This document shows, in pieces, positions 48,252-61,423 of a DNA stretch of 64,000 nt. The position numbers and the translations under genes are program-made. The stretch comes from Saprospiraceae bacterium. Its GTDB lineage: Bacteria > Bacteroidota > Bacteroidia > Chitinophagales > Saprospiraceae. Within the stretch, counting starts at the first letter, position 1. The number at the start of each line of letters is the position of its first letter. The stretch covers positions 200,065 through 264,064 of the forward strand of contig JADKAE010000007.1 in the NCBI GenBank assembly GCA_016715405.1. Direction: 5' to 3'. The notes under the pieces were generated by a model that saw nothing but the letters and a program-made list of their open reading frames with translations, ran no database searches and was not told where the DNA came from.

Positions 48252-51200
48252 CTAAATCTCGGAAGGACTTTTTCCAAATCGAGCCTTAAAAATCTGGGCA
48301 AAATATTTTTCGTCGTGAAAACAAACGCTGTGGGCCGCTTTTTTTACGCTGCCCACCAGGCGATTTTCCAACAGGCGGCGGGCTTCCTGAAGACGTATTT
48401 CCCGTATGTATTCAATGGGGGTAAGTCCGGTAATGGATTTTAGCCGGCGGTGAAGCTGCCGTTCGCTTAAGAAAACCTGGTCGGCGATCCATTGAACGCT
48501 CAGGGTGTCGTGGGTTACGGAATTTTGTACCAAAGACTCCAGTTCCTTGAGCCACAACAAGTTTTCAGGGGTTATTTGCGAGACAGCTGTGTTAGGCTCA
48601 TTTCCGGTGGGCTCTTCTAACTCTTCGGGAAGGAATTTCCGCCCGCGGTAATTCAAAAGTAAATTGGCTATCCTGGCCAATAATTCCTCTTCAATAAAGG
48701 GTTTTAGCAGGTAGTCATCTACGCCGGCGCGCAACGCGTGCAGCTTGTCTTTGATTTCAGCCCGCGCCGTAAGCATGATAACGGGTATATGGGCGTAAAG
48801 CAGATTGCCTTTTAGGTATTCGAGTAATTGAAATCCGTCCATGACCGGCATCATGATATCGGACGTAATCAGCCCTCCCTTTTGCTGCCATACCGGCGTA
48901 TGCATACATTCCGGGAGCAATTCCAGGGCTTCGGCGCCGTTGGACGCACTGCGAACCTGGTAAAACGGCGAAAGAATGGTTTCCAGGAATTCTCTTAGGC
49001 TATAGTTGTCTTCTACCAAAAGTAAAAACCTTGATCTCCCTGAGCGGATTTCTCCTCCGGGCCGGAAACGGTGTGGGATAAACTGTCAACCGGTTCCTGA
49101 TCAACGGCAACCATGCTACCCAATACTTCTTTCCTTGGGATTTCTAAAATAAAGCGGCTGCCCTTTTGCCATTCGCTAGTCACTGAAATATTGCCGCCCA
49201 TCAGTTGGGCCAATTCTTTGCACAAGGTTAATCCTATTCCTGTGCCGCCTTCGTGGGACGAATCGTGCGCCTTGGACTGAAAAAAACGATCAAACACATG
49301 AGGAAGATCGTCAGGTAAAATGCCCTTACCCGTATCTTCTACGGCGATTCGAATAAAATGCCCCAGGTCATCTATCTGAATGGATACTGTGCCCCCTTTG
49401 GGGGTGAATTTCATCGCATTTGATAATAAATTATTGATGATGGTTTCCAGTCGTTCCGCATCCAGATTCAACTGGAGGTTTTTATCCGCCCGGTACTCAA
49501 AAAGATAATTGATGCCCAAATGCTGTGCGTGCGACTCAAAATTAGAAGCCAGACGTCGCATGAACGGAAATAGGGCCTGTGGTTTTTCGTGGATTTTCAT
49601 TTCATCGGCCTCTATTTTCGATAAATCAAGAATAGAAGAAACCAATTTCAGCAGGCTCTGGGCATTTGTTTGCGCCAGTTTAAGCATGTTCATACTTGAT
49701 TTGCTCAACTCGCCAGAGTTTATTAGCGTGCCGATAGGCCCGAGAATCAATGTTAAAGGAGTGCGCAGCTCGTGTGAGACGTTGGCAAAAAAACGGTTCT
49801 TAAATTCGTCCAGCGCTTTGAGCTCTTCGGACTGTTGCCGGATAGTTGCCGTTTGTCGTGCCACTTCCGCTTCCAGTTTAGCCTGGGTACGTTCCAGGCT
49901 GGCCGTTCGCCAACGCAGGATAAAGAACCCGGCAGCAAGAAAAACAAGACCGGCCAGGATAATAAACCAGATTTGCAGATAAAATGGCTTTATAACTACC
50001 ACTGTTAATTGCAACTCCCTGGTGGACCAATGCCCGTCGGGGCTTGCCCTTTGATGCGCAATAAATGCTTACCATAAGGCAAGCGGCTCATATGAATAGA
50101 ATTTTCTTTTGGTATATCCACTCTGCCCCAAGGTCGTCTATCCGGTAGGCATATTGCACATTTTCCATTTTGTCGTAGGCGAGCAGGGCAAATTCCAGCA
50201 AAAAAAAGCGATCGTTGGGGGAAATCGTAATCTTGTGGCTTTTCAGCAATTCATTTTTTTTGTCTGCCAATTTGTTTTCGCTGCCGATGAATTGCTGGAA
50301 ACCGGTTATGACTAAAGGAATGTCTAAATCAAAATTATCTGCCTGAAAATCTAATGGGTGAAAAGTCGTGATGCCGTTTAGACTACCAAAGAACATAGTG
50401 CCGTCTTGCGTCCGGTAGTTTGAAATCCGGTTGAACTCGTTGTGGCTTATGCCGTCTTTTTGCAAATAAGCGGTAGATTTCCGGGTGTTTTTATTAAAAC
50501 GAATAATACCATAATCGCTTGGCATCCAAAGATTATGATATTCATCCTCATAAATACCGTAAACCGTATTATTTGACAGGCCGTCCGCCTTGGTAAACTG
50601 CTCAATATCATTAGTCTCCCGGTTCCAGTGAAAAAGGCCCAACCCCTTGCTTCCCAGCCAAAAGGAACCATCCGCATCCTCGTGGATAAAAAACACACCT
50701 TCCCAAGGCGTTTTTCCGGTTTTTGGGCGATATAATTTTGCCTCCTTTTTTTCGGTATCCAATAGAAATAAGCCATTATCGGTAGCTACCCACAAATTTC
50801 CGGCCTTGTCTTTTACAAATTGATAAATACAACCACCCGCTTCCTTGACACCCTCCAATTCCTGCAAAAGAGATACCTTTTTATTTTTATCCACATAACC
50901 TATCCTGCCGGCATCTGAGCCGAACCATATCCTTTTATACTCATCCTCGTAAAACGACCAGATGTTAACTTCTAAGGATTCAATTCTACGGGGAATATCT
51001 ACGGGCCACACCTTGTATTCATTCGCTTGTGGTTGATATTTTATGATGTGTCGGGTTTGACCCGAACCAAACCAGATAGCTCCCTCGCTATCCGCAAACA
51101 GGGCATATTTGAATCCGGTAGCTTCGGCAATTCTTACATCTAAATCACCAAACTCGGCCGTTTTGTATTCGCCATTTTTCTGCTGGATGCGCCAAAGGAA

Positions 51201-52430
51201 TCCATCTCCCTTATCGTTGGAAGCCCAAATATCTCCCTGCCCGTCCTGGGTAATCCCTCTGAATGCCCGGTGGTTTTCCTCCTTTTCATCATGCAGAATC
51301 TGCCGAAACGGGCGGGAGACAATTTCAATATGATAAACTCCAAATTCAGTACCTATCCATGCCTGGCCCCTCCGGTCGAAGAATACCGTATTGGTCATCG
51401 CCAAATATTTGTTGGCAGGGCCCAATTCATTGTACCAGCCCTTTTCCGGGTGGAATACCTGAAAACTTTCCCCACTAAACAAATAAAAGGAACCGCGCAG
51501 CGGGTTAATCCAACACTGGAACCTTCCGCCGATGCCCACACTGTTTAAGTTGAGGGCATTGATCGGAGCATTTTTTTTGTTGAAAATAATCTTTGCAGGC
51601 TCCTGCCGGCCAGTTATCCGGAACAATTCTCCTTCAGAGATATGAGGAGACTTGTCGCTGTCGCGTTTTATAATAAACCATAAGTTGTCTGACGGATCCA
51701 CGCCGGCAATGAAGATATTCTGGATGGGATATTGGGGCTTGAAGCGGTATAAGATATTTCCTTTGAAGTCAATTTCTACAATTTCCTCCCGGATATTGGT
51801 GTGTTTATTATAAGTGAACCCCCAAATGGTTTGATGAGCGGAAAAGCATTGAACCATTAACGAATGAACGCTTACCTGGTGTACTTCAAAGCCCTTCCGC
51901 GGGGTGTAAATGACCAGTTGATTTTTTATAGTAGAAAAGACAATGCGGCCATCGCCTGTAGCGGCAAAACTAAAAATATCCGATAGGCTAAACGGGGCCG
52001 ATTTACCGAATTTCTCCTCGAATGATAGTACTTCTTCCGTTGAGGGATTAAAAATATCGATGCTTGAAGGCGTCTCGAATAATTGGTTTGTAGTATTAAA
52101 AAGCCACATCAAACCTTGCCCGTCTCCAATAATATGATTGATGGTGTTGGACTGTAACCCATCAGCTTCTTTGGTAAACACTTTGAATTGGTATCCGTCG
52201 AAGCGGTTAAGCCCGTTAAGGGTGCCTATCCAAATAAAGCCCTGGCTGTCCTGGTGTATGCACTGCACATCCCGGTGAGAAAGTCCCTGTTCTATTCCCA
52301 AAAACTGCGTGTGCGGTATATGGTCTTGTACCTGAGCCCCGGCTAGTATGGGCCAAATCGCGAAAGCAATCCGTAATATGTATAGCCGGCTTCGCAACAA
52401 GAATGGGTTTAACAGGTGCTGAAACCGCAA
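48252..52430 (-). CDS. Hybrid two-component system with propeller sensor, kinase, receiver and AraC-type HTH (three frameshifts)
   Basis: About 1393 residues. Order: signal peptide; two-component regulator propeller (about 30-720, repeats such as IHQDSQGFIWIGTLNGLNRFDGYQF and LGLFHWNRETNDIEQF); Y_Y_Y domain (about 720-800); transmembrane helix; histidine kinase (FFANVSHELRTPLTLI, NLLSNAMKFTP, GGTGIGLTLCKELAQLMGG); receiver (ITSDIMMPVMDGFQLL, LKPF); AraC-type HTH (LSERQLHRRLKSITGLTPIEYIR). Missing single bases at 50107-50110, 50039-50042 and 49024-49028 join the three parts. The start is uncertain: TTG at 52430, 52400 or 52397; a TACATTTG box overlaps the first. Senses an external cue, probably a polysaccharide or glycan; target unknown. 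Confidence 0.88.
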
Positions 52431-52441
52431 ATGTAACCATT

Positions 52442-52470
52442 TGGAAAGTAATAGGAAAGATGGCAGGGCG
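52442..52470. promoter_or_regulatory. 29-bp element shared with 62395-62423, upstream of the hybrid regulator
   Basis: Contains AGGAAAGATGGCAGGGCG; 27 of 29 bases match the copy at 62395-62423. It lies on the 5' side of two minus-strand units (the hybrid regulator and the mla-tam operon), so it could be a binding site or repeat. Confidence 0.4.
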
Positions 52471-52471
52471 C

Positions 52472-54731
52472 TTAAAACGGATACCCAATTGCGAGATTGA
52501 TTACCATACCTTTATTGGGCGGGGTGTCGGCGTAGGGGACTTTCAGGGGAAGGCAAAGTCGAGGCGCAACAAGAGGATCGTGAGATCTAATCGCAGTCCG
52601 AATCCGGCGTCCACGGCGAGTTCTTTGAGGAAATTGCGGCTGAATTGTGCGCCGGGTTTGAGTGGGTCGTCATTCAGGAGCCATACGTTTCCGGCGTCAA
52701 TGAACAGGGCGCCTTCGAGGATGCTGAATAGTTTGGGGCGGTATTCGGTATTGATTTCCAGCTTGATGTCGCCCGACTGGTCGGGCAGGAACAATGCCGA
52801 TGGATTGTCCGCACTCGAAGGGCGGTAGCTGCCCGGGCCCACGGTGCGGCTTCTGAAACCCCGGAGGCTGTTGTTGCCGCCGGCGAAGAATTGTTTTACG
52901 AAGGGAAGATACCGGCTGTTGCCGTAGGGAAATCCGGCGCCGATGACGATGCGATTGGCCCATTGGCTGCGCCTTCCGAACTGCTTGTAGTAGCGCAGGT
53001 CAACCTCCGCTTTTACATATTGCGAAAACTGGGCGTCGAGCAGGGTCACGGTGTCATTGGTTTTCCAGTTGGCGCCGGTGGCTATACCCGCTACATTGCC
53101 CGCCATATCCAATAGACCGTTAAAGTACAGACCGGTACGATTGGGGGAGCCGGCCAATTGGTTGTAGTTGTAATTGTAGGAAGTGCCGACGATAAATTGC
53201 TGTTCGAGGATCTTGGCTAAGGAAGGATTTACTGCCATGCTGTCCACATAGCGCTGTGCGACATTAATCGGGCGCACAAAATTGATGGCCACCGGATTGA
53301 GCTGGTGTTCTTTTTGCAGGCTTTCTTTCCAGGTGTAGCCGTAGTTTCCGCGAAAACTGTGGAGCGTATAGAGCGATTGCCGGTTCAGCATTTCATAACC
53401 GAGCAAGGCGTTGGTGCGCGGCACGAATTCGCCCTGGCGATTGATCTTAATAAAAGGAACGACAAATCGCGGGAAGCTAATATTAACCTCACCGCCAATT
53501 CTAAAGGTATTTGATTTTCCGAAGTTGCCGCTGATCTGCACTTCCGTTCCTGCAAATATATTTACACTCAACTGCTCTGCACCGCCGAAGGTGTTGCGGT
53601 TTCTCCAGCCGCCGCTGAATTCGGGGCCGGTGAGGTTGTTGGATTTAGAGGTGCCGGTGAATTCTGCGCGCAACGATTTCCGCGGCAGCGGAGTGAGGTA
53701 GTAGAAGGCGTTCAGTTTGAGTTCGCCGCTGTCTATTACGGGCTGGAACCGGTTTTTTACAAACTTAAAATTGCTCAGACTAATGAGCCTGCTCAGTGTG
53801 GTATTGTGGTCTTTGCGGCTGTATAAATCGCCCGGCTGAAACTGCATGCTCTGCTCAAATACGCGGGGCTTAAATATCTTAGCGGAGTCAATTACATAAA
53901 AACCTTGATGGAATTCCCCATGTACCTGCGCCGTATCTTCTCCGGCAGTGGAAAGGTGGTAGTTGGCATAAATGAAAACGTCGTTTATTCGATACGTTTG
54001 CCGGGCTTCGGCGGGCGTTTCGCGCTTCACTTGCATGTACAGGTTTACTTCGTGGTTGCCGACGGTGGTATCGGTTTCAAACAGGAGATACTCGCCGCTG
54101 AAGTAATAAAAGCCTTTTTCCTTCAACTCGGCATCTATCCGGGTTCTTTCCCTTTGATCAGATCGAGATTGAAAGGCGCGCCGGGACGGAGCAGCGTTTT
54201 GGGTTGTGTGGCCCGAACGGCTTGGGAGAGCGCGCTGCTGTCGGCTGGAAAAGCAATGCTCCTGATTTTGTATTCCGGTCCTGTGGCCACCGTGTACTGG
54301 GCACTTGCCTTTTTGCCCCTTCCTGTGGTGTCGCCGTGCACCACAACCTGAAAGAAGCCGCGGTTTTCCATGTAGTTGTCTATGATCTCCGTGTTTCTGT
54401 CCACGCTCACCTCGCTTAGCAATACCGGAGCTTCACCGTATTTGCCCCGCAGCCATTTGCCTATTCCTTTTTTACCTCCCAGGTTATAAATCCACAATTT
54501 AAAAGGCATCCCCAGTACTTTGGAGTTGGGCCGGGGTCTGGTGATGTCTTTGAGTGTACTTCGAATGGCTTTTTTTTGTTTTGACGATACCTCCGTTTGT
54601 ATGATTTTTACATCTGCGCCGGTATACAAAGCGTCAAATTCAGGCACTGTCCTGGTTGTGCTGCAACCTGCCCATGAAAGCGCAAATAGTGCGGCCAAAT
54701 AGTATAAAATATGATTATTCTTTTTCTTCAT
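52472..54731 (-). CDS. TamL-type outer-membrane assembly lipoprotein (BamA/TamA family, two frameshifts)
   Basis: About 752 residues. The signal peptide ends in SWAGC, so it is a lipoprotein, as in Bacteroidota TamL. POTRA-like domains (ENRGFFQVVVHGDTTG, VATGPEYKIRSIAF) lead to a C-terminal barrel with YKQFGRRSQWANRIVIGAG, FFAGGNNSLRGFRSRTVGPG and DAGNVWLLN. A missing base at 54150-54152 joins IKG to ERTRIDAELKEKGFYYF; another at 52546-52549 restores the end FPLKVPYADTPPNKGMVINL up to the terminal aromatic YPF at 52474. It inserts proteins into the outer membrane, working with TamB, whose gene ends inside its start region. Confidence 0.85.
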
Positions 54732-57700
54732 CTTTTCGGCGATTGTCTATCGTTGCATCCGGTTTGCCATTGGCCGGTTTTTCCGGAGGAACATTTTCAC
54801 TTTCCAATCTTTTTCTTTCCCTTGCTAAGCGTTGATTCAACTTTCTCATTTCAAATACTTCCTTAAATTGGTTGTAATCCACCGATATGACAAACCCGAC
54901 CCCTGTTTCGACTACGTAGCCTTCTACTACGCCTTCGTATTCGTTGCGGCGGTATGCTCTTATACGGTAAGCGCCGTTTTGGGTGAGGAGGTATTCCACA
55001 TTGAGATTGGGCGAAATGCTGCTGCCTGCGGCGCCGGTTTGGTTGGTTTGACGACCGCCTTCCAGTGCAAAATTGGTGCCTACTGACACATTGAGCCGGT
55101 CGTTGAGCAATCGTTTGGATACGCCGATATTCAGGTCGGTTTTGTTTTGCAAGTTGCCCGAGGTATAGTCTTCCGTAGAAACGACATCAAAATTGATATC
55201 CACCCCGTTGATGAGGTTTTCTGCCAGATTGTTGAGTTGTTCGGTCAATATCTTGCTTACGCTTTGGCGCGCCAAAGTATTTGCGTTGATTGCGCCGATG
55301 GCGCCGGCAAAAGGATTTTCAGACACAAAGCGGTTCAATAACAATAAGGCAAATACCTGCTTGTTCAGTTCCGAAGGTTCTGCCTTGAGTTGATTCAGGC
55401 GCATTTCTACCTGGCCGGCTATTTCGTTGTCTATGCGCACGGAGCTTTCTTCGGGCAGAATAATATCGAAGGTAAGTAGCGGCTGCATCAGCGGCCCTGC
55501 CATGTGGAGGTGTACCTCAAAGGGTAGCCGTTGACGATAGCGAAGGTCGGTTTTGGCCGCTATTATCTGGTCTTGTACCAGCTCGATGGCAGACGTATTG
55601 GCAATGTAAACTGCCGTAATGTCGAGTATGCCGGCGGTGGGCTCTCCGGTCCAGGTTATTTTGCTTCCTTTTTGAATGTCGAAGCGGCGGCGAAGCAGGT
55701 TGAACGACATTTCGTAAGCGCCTTCCTCCAATTCGTACGAACCGGTGAGGCTTATTTTTCCACTTTTATCTATGCTGCCGTTTAGCACCGCTTCCCCCTG
55801 AAGCTTAATAAAGTCTCCATTGCCTTCATCAATCACCAGATTCAATACCGCTTTTTTGTCAACTTCAATATTGGCCGAGACTTCCATCCCCAATATGGAT
55901 GTCTTGTTCAAGCTGTCAATAGCTGCCAAAAACAGGGAGTCGTTGGCGGGGGCGTCTTTATCCACAAATACCACAATACCTTCCCTTTCTACTATGCCCG
56001 GCTGTGATTGCGGCAATACAAAAGTGAACCTTGTATCTTCATTAATTCGGAGGTTGCCATCTGCAACGGGGGAAACGTCGGTGCCGGTAATTTTTAAATT
56101 GATATCAAAAAAGAGTTGACCATAATAGCGTTCGTTGTCTTTTTTGGTGCTGTTCAATCCTCTGAAATTTCGCGCCTGTACGTTCAGGTCAAACTTGTAA
56201 TCCAAATAATTCTTGGTAAGTGCCATTCCATTGATGGTCAGCCTGTTGTCGGCAAAGTCTCTGATGGTAAATGAGGTAAACCGCAGGCCGGAGTTGTCCA
56301 CGGCGATGACTTGCTCGTCGTCAATTCTAAATTCATTGTTGAGCTTTGTCACCACCATGCTGGTTTGGTGGAAGCTCAGACCTCCGTCAATATCGGGGGC
56401 GGAACTCGTGCCTCCGATGTGGATGTTGCCACCCAGGTAGCCTTTCCCCTCGCGATAAATGCCCATGCTGGCGCCCTCAAATGTATTCAGTTGCAAGCTC
56501 TTGATGGCGAGATTTAATTCCATATAAGTTTTGTTGTGCGTCTTGAGGAAGTAGTTGCCGGTAAGCGCCACATCGTTTCCGCGTCCGGTAATCGTTACGT
56601 GGGTAGCAAAAACATTGGCTTTGACATTGTCAATTTTTGCATTGAAGTCACCGATGGTATCGCGGTTGATGGCCAGATTGTTGATGGTCAGGTCGGTGGT
56701 GAAGTTGGGCTGCGTGGTGAGGTCGTTTAATAAAATGTTTCCATTGAGCGTACCGTCGGCCAACAGGGTATCCTTTTGAACAAAACCGGTAAGCGTAGCC
56801 ATTCTGAAGTTGACAAACTGTACTTCCAATGGGCTGTTGGCGGCGGTGCTTTCACTGTGGATGAGGAGGTGCTGGTTGTCTTTGCTGAGGTCGAAAAGAG
56901 AAGCATATACCATGGTGGGGCCAAACCGGATGAGGTTTTCGTTGTTGATGCTCCAGGTTTCATAATTCAACATCAGGCTGTCCGGGCGAAATGAAAGTGA
57001 GAATATATTTTCGGGTTCTTTCGCCAAAAGTCCCTGCAATTTGTACCGGTCGCGGCCGGCTATATCGCCGACACGAAGGGCAAAGTCAATTGTATTGTTT
57101 GCCACTTCTGCACGAAGCCTTGTTCCCGTCATCCCCATATATTCGCCGCTGCTGATCTCTGCCACATCGGTAACGATCAGGAGTCTGCCGCCTTGGGTAT
57201 TGGCGGTAATATTCAGATCCACAACTTTATTCAGATCAAGCAAAATATAGGGCGATGCCAGGTTTGCATTCCATCCGGCTGTGTTAGAGAAACCTGCCTT
57301 GAGTGTTATGACATCCAGGCGTCTTAAATCTGGAATCAAGGCGCGCAGCGCAGGGTGATCCGTCAAACGGGCATTGATGGTGAATTGGTACGGATCGGGC
57401 AAGACTTTAATGGTATCGGAATTGATCGCAAAATAGGGCTGGATTGAATTGATGAAAATATCTCCCAGTTGCGTCAGTTTATACTCCCCGCTGAGGGTAG
57501 CATCGAGAAAAGCGGTTTTTGCCGTGATGAGCTGTTGGTTGTTTTCATTCACGGCGATGACTTCTACGGAGTCTAAAGTAATTCTTTGATTATTGGCAAC
57601 TAATAAAGATTGGGTCATAAGAAGTTGTCCATTTAGCGAATCGAGGTTGAACTCGGGGAAGTTGGCGGAGATTTTTCCCCTGTAAATCAGCGCATCCGCC

Positions 57701-59863
57701 GTGAGGTGCAGCGGAGCGGTCTTGATGCTGTCAATATTTGCAGTTACCACAAAGCCGGGGTGCGCGCCGCTAAGGTTTCCTTTGGCCTCAAACGCAAAAT
57801 GAAGATTCGGGTCCCGCATGCCGCCTTCGGCCGTAAATTTTTGGTTGGCTATAGCGCCGTCTAAGCGGATGTTGCGATAGGTGTATTGGTTGTATTCTGC
57901 GCTATTTACCATGCCTTTTACCTTGGCATTTACTTTTTTTACATCAAAACTGCTGCCTTTTATGGTAAAATGCGCAGTCACTTTTCCAACGGTTTCCGGC
58001 TGTTGGATGATCCTGCCCACATTCAATGCCTGCATGGTAATTGCTGCTGCATAACTGGCCTTATCGGGATTGGCCGCATTATTGACGGTTCCTTTTATCG
58101 TAGCGTCACCAAGCGATGTGGCAATGGCAATATCGGTATAAGTGTGTGCGGCGCCACCGCTGATTTTACCGCTCAACGACATGTTTTCCGGCAGGGTAAT
58201 GCTGTCGGGCATGGTTTTCGGCGGTAGAAACGACAGCAGGTCTTCGCGGGTGGTACTGATGTTATTGACGAGCAGATTGACGGCATAATTATGGGGGTCG
58301 GTAATATGCGATGCCGTTCCTGAAAAGTCTGCACGGGTATGCTGAAAACCGCTGATCTGCAAGTCGTAAATATTGAGCCAGGCCAGGCTGCCTTTGAGCC
58401 GGCTGTGGATAAGCAATATGTCTTCGGGGTTTTTGAAAACGGGCTGCTTCGCCAATTCGGGGACAAAAGTCAATATGTCTTTTACCTGTACGCGACTATT
58501 TCTGAGGTCGAGATCGAGTTCCAACAGCTCCATGTTGTTTTGGAAGGCTTTAATAGTAGGGTAGTGGATGGCCACGCTACGTTTGATCTCGGTGCCGGGA
58601 GTAATCAACAGGAGGTTTTTCAGCCGCACGCCCTTGCTGGTATATTGCAGATCGGCATTTAATTTTTTGAAGTACAAAGCCGCTGCTTTCGCTCAACGTT
58701 CCTTTTACGATTTTAGCCGTTACGGTGTCCTTGTTCAAGCGCAATTTATCGGCATGCAGGGTAAGGTTGCGAACATCCAAATGCGCATAGTCCATTCCGC
58801 TGCGCTGGCGTGGCTTTGTGTTGTCGTTGAAAACAATATTACTTTTATTAAGTCTTAAAAGGCCTGCCTTTAACTCCCAGGGCAGGTATTCCATGGCAAG
58901 CTCCCGGTTGTTTTGGGTGGTCAGTTTGATCACATCTGATTCGGCTTTGGAATTGATATTTATTATGCCGTCAAATTCATTTAATTCAATCCGCTTAAAA
59001 GAGATTAGGTTATTTTCGAGATCAAATTTTTCGGGAGAAATCTTCATGTCTTTAAACTTAACCGCCGTACTAATTCCGGAAACTTCATTGCTGTACGCGA
59101 AGTCAATATCGTATAGCTCGGTTTTCCTGTTCGTGAGTTTCAGGAACTGCGGCTGTTGGTTGGTTTTGGCAGGATCGGGTTTTGTGTTGACCGCTGTAAT
59201 CACTAAGGGCGATGTCTGGCTGATTTTTCCCCTTACGCCTTTCAGCGTAATGCGCGGCACATCGAATTGCAGGTTGATGGGATCAAATGTGCGTATATTG
59301 GTTTCAAGATGCCCCAGATAAACATCTACATCATTGCCGGTCAGCACATCAAAAAATACGACCCTTGTATCAGCTATTATTATCTTTTCAATGGCCATTT
59401 TCATGGGTATCGTATCCTTGTCGGGTTTTTCTTTTTGGGGTGAAAATGCATCAATAATAAACTGGTAATTGAACAGGGTATCCGGTAATTGCCGCTTTAT
59501 TTTTACGGTTACGCCTTTTAAATTGATCTCGTTTATCTGTAACTCATTATTCAATAATTTAAACAAGTCAATATCTACCTTCAATTTCCGGCCGGCAAGC
59601 AGGGTGTCTTGTGTTTGATCTGCTATATAAACGCCCTCTAATACTAACATTTTAGGAAATGAAACCCCAAGCCGCTCAATGACTACTTTTGTTTCTAACT
59701 TATTTTCCAGAAAGGCTACAATTTTTTTTCGTGCATAATTTTGTACTGACTCAGTTTGAATAAGCAGGAGGACTAAGATAAGAAGTGCTGTGAGGGATAT
59801 CGCAAATACGGCAATGCCCTTACCGATTTTAGAAAGCCATGATTTCTTTATTTTACTATTCAT
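54715..59863 (-). CDS. tamB: TamB-like translocation and assembly module protein (frameshifted)
   Basis: About 1715 residues. One N-terminal membrane anchor (about 10-38, GIAVFAISLTALLILVLLL), then a very long beta-strand-rich, AsmA/TamB-type body and the conserved TamB C-terminal domain (LNLVIDEGNGDFIKLQGEA, YELEEGAYEMSFNLLRRRF, LNVSVGTNFALEGG, NLNVEYLLT). In the T run at 58663-58668 an extra base (or two missing) breaks the frame between SSGFVLQK and LNADLQYTSKGVRL. TamB bridges the periplasm and serves outer-membrane protein assembly and, in the wider AsmA family, lipid transfer. It overlaps mlaD upstream and tamL downstream. Confidence 0.88.
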
Positions 59864-60644
59864 TCTTTTTGGCTTCTTTTTCTGCTGCCTTAGCGTTTTT
59901 TTCTGCGGCCTTCAATTCGTCTGCGGCCTTCTTCTCTGCGGCCTTTTTTTCTGCTTTTAGTTTTTTAGCGGCTGCTTTTTCTTTTTTATTAAAAAAGCCT
60001 TTTAGCAAAATACTGTTTTGGGCGGCTTGCATATTTTCATCCAACCCTTTCGAACTTGCCTTTAGGTTGGCCATCGTGCTGCTCAGGTTATCCGCAATAT
60101 CCGTATCCCGGATTAATCGGCCCAGCGTTCCTTTTCCGTTGTTGATATCCACCATAACGTTCGCCATCTGGTGGGAGATAATTTCAGCATTTGCGGCCGT
60201 CGTGCTCAGGCTTTCCATAATGGCATCCGTTTCAATAGGCTCTACCGATTCAATGCGCTGGCCGTTTTTCACCGTAGGGGCGTCAATGGAGCCTTGCGTA
60301 ATCACTAAAATCCGATCCCCGATAATGCCTTCCGACCCGATGGCTGCTTCACTGTCTGCTTTGATAAATTGCTGTACGTTTTTTCTAATTAGCATATCAA
60401 CCTGTACGGTGGAATCATTGATGATTTTAATGTCATCAACAGTGCCCACGTTGATCCCGGAAAAACGTATGTTGTTTCCAACCATTAACCCGCTGACATT
60501 GTAAAAATTGGTGCGGATTTTAAAGACGGGATCAAATAAATTATCTTGCTTTCCTATAAAAAATATAGCAATAGCAAACAATGCAAAGCCTGTTATAATA
60601 AACAGCCCTAACCGTATTTTAAATTTTGGAGTGTGCGTGTCCAT
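59856..60644 (-). CDS. mlaD: MlaD-like MCE-domain protein
   Basis: 262 residues: one membrane helix (about 11-29, LGLFIITGFALFAIAIFF), an MCE domain (FKIRTNFYNVSGLMVGNNIRFSGINVGTVDDI) and a C-terminal helical part that ends in an unusual Lys/Ala/Glu-rich tail (about 218-262). MCE proteins form hexameric tunnels that carry phospholipids across the periplasm, served by the MlaE/MlaF ABC module encoded just upstream. Eight-base overlap with tamB suggests one translational unit. Confidence 0.88.
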   Translation of the reverse strand: MDTHTPKFKIRLGLFIITGFALFAIAIFFIGKQDNLFDPVFKIRTNFYNVSGLMVGNNIRFSGINVGTVDDIKIINDSTVQVDMLIRKNVQQFIKADSEAAIGSEGIIGDRILVITQGSIDAPTVKNGQRIESVEPIETDAIMESLSTTAANAEIISHQMANVMVDINNGKGTLGRLIRDTDIADNLSSTMANLKASSKGLDENMQAAQNSILLKGFFNKKEKAAAKKLKAEKKAAEKKAADELKAAEKNAKAAEKEAKKNE

Positions 60645-60657
60645 TTGTTGATGCTCG

Positions 60658-61384
60658 TTAATGGAAAAATGATTTTATGATCGGATCTGTTGATTCCTCA
60701 AAGGTTTTCAACTTGCCGTCTAAATAGACTTCGCCGTCTAATAGCATGATTATTCGATCTGCAGTAGCGCGCGCGCATTTGATATCGTGAGTGATGATGA
60801 TGGAGGAGGTCTTGTATTTTTTTGAACCTCATTGATGAGAGCGCTTATTTCATCTGAGGTTACCGGATCAAGGCCGGTGGTGGGTTCATCATACAACATA
60901 ATGACAGGATCCACAATAATAGTTCGCGCCAGACTGATGCGCTTCCGCATCCCTCCTGACAATTCCGAAGGTATTTTATCCAACACATCCGGCAAACCGA
61001 CATTCTCCAAAACCTCCATGATCTTTTCGTCTCTTTGTGCTTGCGTAAGGTCTTTTTTTATTCTGATTAAAGGGAATTCCAGGTTTTGCCGTATCGTCAT
61101 CGAATCATACAGGGCCCCGCTCTGAAAAAGGAATCCGATTTTTTTTCTCATTTCGGCAAGCGCTTCCTGGTCTAATTCATTCACATTTTCTCCCAATACA
61201 TTAATCGTTCCTTCATCGGCACGTAATAAGCGAATAATACATTTTATTAAAACAGATTTACCTGAACCGGATTTTCCCAATACTACTAAGTTTTCACCTC
61301 TGTTAAGTTGTAACGACAAGTCTGATAATACTATTAAATTGGCAAAGCTTTTTTTGAGATGTGTAATTTCAATTACGGGCTCAT
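60658..61384 (-). CDS. mlaF: MlaF-like ABC ATPase (two frameshifts)
   Basis: About 242 residues when corrected. Walker A LGKSGSGKSVLIKC, signature LSGGMRKRISLARTI, Walker B PVIMLYDEPTTGLDP. Near the start a base is missing from GGG at 61377-61379, so MSP joins VIEITHLKKSFANLIVL. At the T run 60827-60833 another is missing; EVQK should continue KYKTSSIIITHDIKCARATA to a stop at 60658. An alternative start is 61405. It powers the MlaE permease. Confidence 0.87.
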
Positions 61385-61423
61385 TGCTTTTGTTTTATTG
61401 GTCATGGCATTTGTTTAAAAAGA